From the NCBI GenBank assembly GCA_023653785.1, contig JAMKCH010019783.1:42233-106232 (forward strand): a stretch of DNA of 64,000 nt, read 5' to 3'. Shown piece by piece: positions 57,964 through 64,000 of this stretch. The position numbers and the translations under genes are program-made. Numbering within the stretch: position 1 is the stretch's first letter; the number at the start of each line of letters is the position of its first letter. Source of the stretch: Ophioderma brevispina. Lineage: Eukaryota > Echinodermata > Ophiuroidea > Amphilepidida > Ophiodermatidae. The notes under the pieces are model-generated. The model was not told where the DNA came from. It saw only the letters and a list, made by a program, of their open reading frames with translations, and searched no databases.

Positions 57964-58521
57964 CTGTTAAAGGATAGAAGGGAGATTTACTATTAATGTG
58001 GGTAACCAATTGACAGCCTACCCCACCACTTCACCTCAACAAATTGAGTATCGGTTCATAGAAAACCCCAGTAAAAAGTTAAGCCCCCCAAAACTTGGGA
58101 AATTGGCCTTTAGATGCTAATCACAAAAGACCCCATCAAGGTGTTTGACCATGACAACTGATTAAACTTTGGTTTTGATGTTTTCACCCTATTTTAATAA
58201 CTTGACCTCATATGAACTTTGACCTTGGTATGTGACCCTTAACCACATCATATGAAGGTTTCCTAGGGTCTGCATGACCCAAATTTCTGTATGCAATATG
58301 TATTACTATCTCAATGAGACACTTTTCTTCCAAACTGTAAACCTTTGAAAACAGAATGCCACAAAAAACAGAGCTCCACGGGCACACGGTCAGACATAAT
58401 TGAGGGACGGTAAGTTTGCACTCCTGCAATTCTGCAGGCTACCCAACAAAATATTTTGCAATCATTTCACTGTAGAAAAAAGAGATTAAATAGTTCAATG
58501 TTTCACCCATTACCTACCTAC

Positions 58522-58602
58522 CTGCATATTCATATTCACCCTTGTGAATGCTCTTCCTACCACCTGGGCACCTAAACCTATGATCTGAGCTATGTACTTA
58601 GC
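58522..58602 (-). pseudogene. Second copy of the PAM16 N-terminal exon
   Basis: It reads AKYIAQII.LGAQVVGRAFTR and an N/EYEYA-like end before CAG|GTAGGT. It is better than copy 1 at the FTR position but has one base missing after it and a V-to-G change. The acceptor TGCAG is kept. It lies upstream of the intact pair on the - strand, so a transcript starting further upstream would meet it first. Confidence 0.75.
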
Positions 58603-58792
58603 CTGCAATAAAATAATAAACAACTGTAGTGAGGATATATTTTGGTTACAATTTTGAGTAAATAATGGATGGCAAGATATCCATCATTGTTGCTGTAGTT
58701 TTTAAAAAGTGTCATGCTTATGGTTCAAGGCATAAGAATGCAAAAGATACACCACAGCTGCCGGGTCTACATTTTTTTTTTAAAAAGACCTT

Positions 58793-60743
58793 ACGCTAGC
58801 GAACTATAGGCAGAGCTATTGCTGCATTGTGTATAGCCTCCATGCTCGCATTTCCATAAATTGGGTCCTAACAAGTGTTTACATAGTAGAAAAGAACAAA
58901 TTCTGTCGTGCTTTTTCATTTAAAACAAGTATTACTTTAAAATCCATAGCCCATACCCAGGATTTTTGGTCACCGGGGGGCCGCCGTGATCTAGGCTGAC
59001 CCCCTCCCCCCCAATAAAAATCGTACGGGTCGGGGGGTGGGGTGTTTTGTCCAATGGCGTTGTTTGGGGCCTTCGCTCTAGGGTTTTTGAAAGCCACATT
59101 TAACCAAACGATGCGGTGTTTCTTTTGAATTTGTTAAATATTATACTTATTTTAAATTGTTAAAACATATTAACTTGCCAGGCAAGTTTGCCTAATGCAA
59201 AATGGGGGACCCAAATGCATCCGCACTTAAAGGGGAGCCCGACCAATCCTAAAGTGTTTGTGGCTAAATTCACATCTCAGTTCGACTGCGCGCCGACGCG
59301 CGGATCAATCAGAGTATTCGCTTTCCAAGACACATTTCTCCTGCAAAGTTGGTAAAACAATTGGATAGAATGCCGTAGAGGTATGACCAAGGTATTAAAA
59401 ATTAAGACAGGTAAAGCGCAGTTTTTTTAAGTTATAATGGTAGTGCTGAGGGGACCCCTTCAATACGCCAGTTCATCAATCAATCACATTTGTCTCGCAC
59501 AAAGTTGTAATAGAAATGATTTGACATTCTAAGGTTCACCATAAATAATAATGCAGAGATGGTTAAGCAATACAACCTCGCCATTTTCTCTTAAAACTTG
59601 TACAAACTGGGGTTTGCAACCTCCATAAAATGTGTCTAAACAAATGTATATAGTTGGTTCCTGTATATAACAAATTTGCAAAAGTATTTGGAATTCACCT
59701 TAAACTAGAATTTTCGCGGTTCTCGGCTTTTGCTTTTCAGGAGAGCGTTTGAATTCCTTTTGTTTGTTTTCCCTTCCGAAGCTTATTCGACTACTTTGGC
59801 GATTGGGGGGGGGGGGGGGGGGCTTTTGTGACCGATCGTTATTTACAGAGCGCTTGGTGCCGAAGGAGATGGCTCCAAATTTTTTTTTAAACTTGGGGGC
59901 GCTTGGGATCTGATTGTTTCCCAACGTCCAATACACTGTTAAAATGTGTCATTAAAATAACTGCGTTTTTACTGGCAGCTGGGCCTCACAACATGTTAAA
60001 CTTTTTTTACAGTGATTCGCAACGTTTTGAGTCCTTTTACAGTAATTTGGTAAATTGGTGCAACACATTGCATGTTGCATGACATAGTCGGGTGTGTTTT
60101 GCATTTCTTGAGTGGTGAATTACATAAGTTAAGGGGAAAAAACAAGTTTGTCTCAAAGACATCGCCAGCGGGATTTTGTTAAATTGGTCCTTTAAGCCAT
60201 TGTTTTTTTTTTAGGTTTTTGCCTACTTGAAAGATACATGTTTATTTGAAAAAAAATGAAATTCCGGGTCCGTTTAGTGGTCAAAAATGCAATAAAGATT
60301 TTTTTTTTAAATCCGCATATTCGATTAACATTTTCCTAAAAAAGAGGCGCTTTTACATTTGCAATTTTTTTTTTCACATGTCTTCTGAGTCTTTTTTTAC
60401 CTTACAACGGGACATTCGCTTTGGTCAAAAAGTAGAATAGGAATTGCCCCTCCGTCGCGTGGGACTTCCGTCTAGTGCAAAACACAACATGTCAAAAGTC
60501 ATAAGAATAGCCAATGGATCAATGTGCTCATCAACTGCCTCGTTCAATAACGAACATTCTCTAAATATTTGTTAATGGTATGCATTTAAATATGATGAGC
60601 ACTGGCTTCGTTCGACTTCATTTTTTTTTAATTGTAATATTATGTGTGAATAGGCCATACTAACTTAACATACCTATTTAGGGCACTGACCACACCGACT
60701 TTAACAATAATACAATTCCATAGAATTTGAAGGTAAATCAAAA
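58793..60743. other. No recognised gene
   Basis: GC-richer than average at 58960-59060 and 59220-59340, with an 18 bp G-run at 59805-59822 and many T-runs. An element may start near 59230 (CACTTAAAGGGGAGCCCGACC) and end near 60195 (GGTCCTTTAAGCC), but the ends are too short to call. The PAM16 start exon could be hidden in this part. Confidence 0.35.
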
Positions 60744-60975
60744 TCAGTGGCGGCACCAAACCTCTTTTCTGGGGAAAACGGATGTACACGAAGTAAAATT
60801 TTTTGGGAGACAAAAGTGAAGTATCTGTCGTAAAATATCAAAATTTTGAGATTTGGAAACAATTTTGGCCCAAATCGCTGATTTTTGCCAATTTGGTGAT
60901 TTTGACCCCCCACTCGCTGCATGAATCCGTCAAAATATGTGGGCCCATGCCCCCCCCCGGCGCCGCACGGATCAA
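60744..60975. mobile_element. Possible MITE with GGCGGC/GGCGCCGC ends
   Basis: The left CAGTGGCGGCACC and right CCCGGCGCCGCACGG are roughly inverted. The body is AT-rich with TTTTGG.A and AAATTTTG strings. Elements with such GC-rich ends and AT-rich bodies are widespread; the evidence here is the ends only. Confidence 0.4.
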
Positions 60976-63037
60976 AATTGTCGAACAATCAGCCTATCTC
61001 AAGGTATTGTAAATTCCAAAGGTCCTGCCTGACCTGAAACCAGGTGACAACCACTTTGCTGCACGTATATTCTATAGGTTATAGAATTCCCATTTGTAAT
61101 GTTGAGTCTGGACGCCCCTTGATCCGCCATTATGGGGTGGCAAATACAAAAGCATATAAAACTAAACCTCGCTATGTCAGGGACAGAAATAGCCGACCAA
61201 TTGCGTCGTATGCCAAGGTTTGTCAATCATCTCGGCGCGGACTGTGATTGTTTTTTAATGTGTAATAGGGTGGGGCATTTTCCAACACATATTGATTTAA
61301 AAATGTCAGAACATGCTCTATTTGAGTCTAGTTTTCTGATGCAGGGACACAATAAATTCACGTAAGTAACCTTCAGTTTCATAGCTTTAAATGTTCACAG
61401 ATTATTCTTTACGGCCGCCGATATATGTTCTGCACCGTCAAATTACGTCAGCGAACGCGCCATTGGTCGCCTTATTCTGTTCCATGAACTATAACATTTG
61501 TTTTATGAAAGAGATGTTCAGATTGTCTCAAAACCTGAGGTATAATGACATTTACAACCCTTTATTTTAGAGTGGCATAAAAGATACCACGCTTAACTTC
61601 GAATTCGATTTTTATTTGTCCATGTTTTTTCTCTTTTTTTCTTTCGTATTTTTTTCCGTTTCCTGATTTTTTTTATTCTTTATACTTTTTACCTGGGGGC
61701 TCGCGCCCCCACGCGCGCCCCCCTGGGTACTCGCTTGTAATCAATCTGTCTACGCTGATGGTCACAGGGAAGTTATAGGGCGGGCATTTTGCGGTGGGGA
61801 TTGCCATAGGTCGCCATGTAAACTGGCGTAAAATGCACCGTACCTGAACGATAGCAGGAGACTAATGGTAAACCGTACTTATAAAATAACCTGCCCACCT
61901 TTTAGAATGCCTATTTGTTTCACTTGCATGCTAGAAACAATCCAAAGAAATGGTCTCCAAACGGCCTCGAATCATCGTTGCACAGCGTAGAAGTCAACGT
62001 TTGTTTTCACTCCCGATGAAAAATCAGGGTTGGGCGATGACTAAGATTCTGAGTTTATTATAACATCTGCGCAGTGTGGTGTGGTTGCGACTTGATACTG
62101 TGAAACGAGGCCGATGATAAAGGTTAAGCACCAGTAAGTGACCCGGATGAGTACACAGCCCAATATACATTCAGACCATTATGAGTACACATTTTTTGAA
62201 GTTTATTACTTACAATGATGCCAAGGCAGTTAAGGTCACAACTTTTATTATACAGGGTGGGGGTCAGAAATATACAGGGTGAAACAACAACATGCTTAGT
62301 TCTTGAACTGTAAGATCACACAAATAAAAGATGGAAATAGACCCATTGTTTTCCGAGTAAATCTTTTACTGGTAGTAATTTGTAATGGAAGCAAGTCACT
62401 TTCAAAACAGGTATAGCAACCATATTGGTGTACTTTTTTGATATATAGAGGGTGATTAGGAAAAAAAGTTTCACAACCTAAAACATATTTTGTTTAGATG
62501 TTAAAGGATGTAATTCTCATTGTTTTATTTTAATACTCATTGAATTGGTGTTGCGCATGTGTTGTTGTGACTGCAACGAGTATCGGTCGGATGTTCCATT
62601 CATTTATCCATGGAATTATTCACCCTAAATTTGGTACTTCATTTTTAAAGTAAATTTCTATTTCTATACTGTATATAATGTATGTGTGGCAAAGATTTTA
62701 AATTTGAGACATATTTTATAGGTTGCAAAACTGTTTTTTCTCTCAGAGCCTTTGGCAATATATACACTCATTGACTGTGGTGTCCTCAGTTTTTTCTCAA
62801 AACTGGTACAAACCCTCAGACACACAAGGACCACAAGGATCGCATAACATCAGTTTTGTTGACATCATTTTACTGTTAAACTTTCAATTTGACAGGAGTA
62901 AAGCCTACTCAAATACGAGCATGTATTACTGAACAACATGTTATGTAATTTAATATTAGGCCACTGATTGGAGAGTGGTCACTCGACATGCCATTTCATT
63001 TCACACCTATGAATAGCCTAACAACCCTCGGAAAGAC
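60976..63037. other. No recognised gene; GC-rich patch and repeat strings
   Basis: The stretch 61405-61480 is CpG-rich (GGCCGCCG, CAGCGAACGCGCC) and could be promoter-like. The stretch 61694-61732 holds a GC-rich hairpin (GGGGGCTCGCGCCCCC). TATACAGGGTG-type strings occur at 62253, 62273 and, mutated, 62444, as at the ends of some Tc-like elements. Overlapping frames at 61000-61365 have no recognisable content. Confidence 0.35.
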
Positions 63038-63177
63038 GTCCATATGTACCCCCTCGTATAATTTACATGATACAAAATTTATTTTAATTTTTGGCCATTG
63101 TTTCATCCAAAACGGCATAAACAGCTAACTATTAAATTTTATGTTGCATGTGAAAATATGAGGAGGTACATATGGAC
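63038..63177. mobile_element. 140 bp hairpin MITE
   Basis: The arms GTCCATATGTACCCCCTC and GAGGAGGTACATATGGAC are inverse with one mismatch over 18 bp. The AT-rich body contains partial continuing pairing (ATTTTATG...). No coding content. Confidence 0.7.
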
Positions 63178-63687
63178 CTTGCCCCCCCGCAACAATGGGC
63201 ATGATGATTGGCAGTGCTGAGTGGCTTGTTTATGTGATATATCATGATTGAGTATTTACAATGCCCAAAACCCCTTTTCCTGATTTTTATGAAATTAGAC
63301 AAAGAGATATTACATCCAAGTTATTATGTGAGCAATTTGAATTTAGTAGTGACAACTAAAAGTGATTCAAGGTAAGTTTCACTGATATTTACTCTTTTGA
63401 GGCAATTACAGCATGTAACAAACCAACTTATGAGTCATGTGGACTTAGTCACGTTCTGCTTACAGTAACACAAAGTTGGTGGTGCATTAAATTGTCACTG
63501 CTCCTCTATGAATGTTTTCCAGAACAGAGGTCAGCATATGATAAGGAGTACGGTAGTGTTAAAAGAGTAACGTTAGACCTCTGGGTTCTGGTTACATAAC
63601 TGTCTGCGTGTTGTGCTTTCATACCATCTTCCAGTTTGTTCGAAATAATCTAACCGTAAATGCCACTACATTTATGTTTAGGAAGTC
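63178..63687. other. No recognised gene
   Basis: Unique AT-rich sequence without a definable feature. Confidence 0.4.
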
Positions 63688-64000
63688 TTAAGGTGCAAAA
63701 AGAGATTTTGAGACATCCATGTAAGGTGTCCTATGTAGTGATTTCATAGATAGGCACACAAAGGTTTCTACGTGTATTTTCAGTACAGAAATGCCTTAAA
63801 AGTGAAAATAATGTGATTTTTAGCTTATAATTATCAATAGAAAAACATAAGGCCGAATTTCGTTATTTTGCTCCATACAAAATTAGAAAAAATTTCACAA
63901 ATGTTTGTATGCCAAAGCACGCAGTTCTCAGCTTAAATCCTTACAGATGTTGATATTTTTGATCATTAAGGTAACACTACTACTACTACTAAACCAAAGT
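63688..64000. mobile_element. MITE family A, copy 4, cut by or ending near the window edge
   Basis: It starts TTAAGGTGCAAAAAGAGATTTTG at 63688. The body shares AGAAATGCCTTAAAAGTGAAAA, AAACATAAGGCCGAATTTCG, TTGCTCCATACAAAATTAGA and CAGCTTAAATCCTTACAGAT with the other family A copies. The right end is not seen. The last 30 bases are a (CTA)n microsatellite. Confidence 0.7.

Larger units (their letters stand above)
56856..58792. repeat. Duplicated 1.9 kb block, copy 2
   Basis: This is a direct repeat of 54043-55891. It has more indels, including an insertion of about 25 bp with a T-run inside the exon copy at about 57930. The C-terminal PAM16 exon is not part of the block. It could be a real tandem duplication or a falsely kept second haplotype or read error. 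Confidence 0.85.

Overview
The window reads as nuclear DNA of a metazoan, most likely a deuterostome marine invertebrate. The signs are AT-rich sequence, GT-AG introns of several kb, two recognisable animal genes broken into small exons, and a dense load of small inverted-repeat transposons. I see no operons, ribosome-binding sites, CRISPR arrays or phage genes. I cannot name the species. Recognisable exons carry one-base insertions and deletions, and a 1.9 kb duplication differs from its partner by many small indels. Either the consensus is noisy (typical of uncorrected long reads) or the loci are decaying, so frames had to be read across indels.

Layout. 0-8.3 kb holds an about 140 bp tandem array, a hairpin element with two CRE-type palindromes and several MITEs. 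8.37-14.98 kb is a DIRS-like tyrosine-recombinase retrotransposon with split inverted terminal repeats, an internal complementary region, a broken reverse transcriptase and a broken recombinase, inserted inside an older MITE. 18.6-29.5 kb, + strand, holds three exons of a GLIS-type (GLIS2-like) five-zinc-finger transcription factor. Its introns contain a fold-back element, MITEs and 3.4 kb of satellite-like arrays, some rich in AGGTCA half-sites. 29.5-53.7 kb is intergenic or intronic, with many MITEs, a tRNA-headed SINE, two non-LTR retrotransposon tails and a neat 379 bp DNA transposon with a 9 bp target duplication. 53.7-55.7 kb, - strand, holds the last three coding exons of PAM16/TIM16 (Magmas), the J-like subunit of the mitochondrial import motor. 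55.9-56.8 kb is another TGACCT-rich array. 56.86-58.79 kb is a second, damaged copy of two PAM16 exons. 58.8-64 kb has MITEs and no recognised gene.

The two host genes face each other tail to tail. In human 16p13.3 GLIS2 and PAM16 are also neighbours and convergent, so the window probably preserves an old bilaterian gene pair. Their products do unrelated jobs (Krueppel-type transcription factor; mitochondrial import), so the link is one of genome history, not pathway. I found no unknown defence or metabolic system. The best finds are the DIRS architecture, the conserved gene pair, the duplicated PAM16 exon block and the nuclear-receptor-like satellite arrays.
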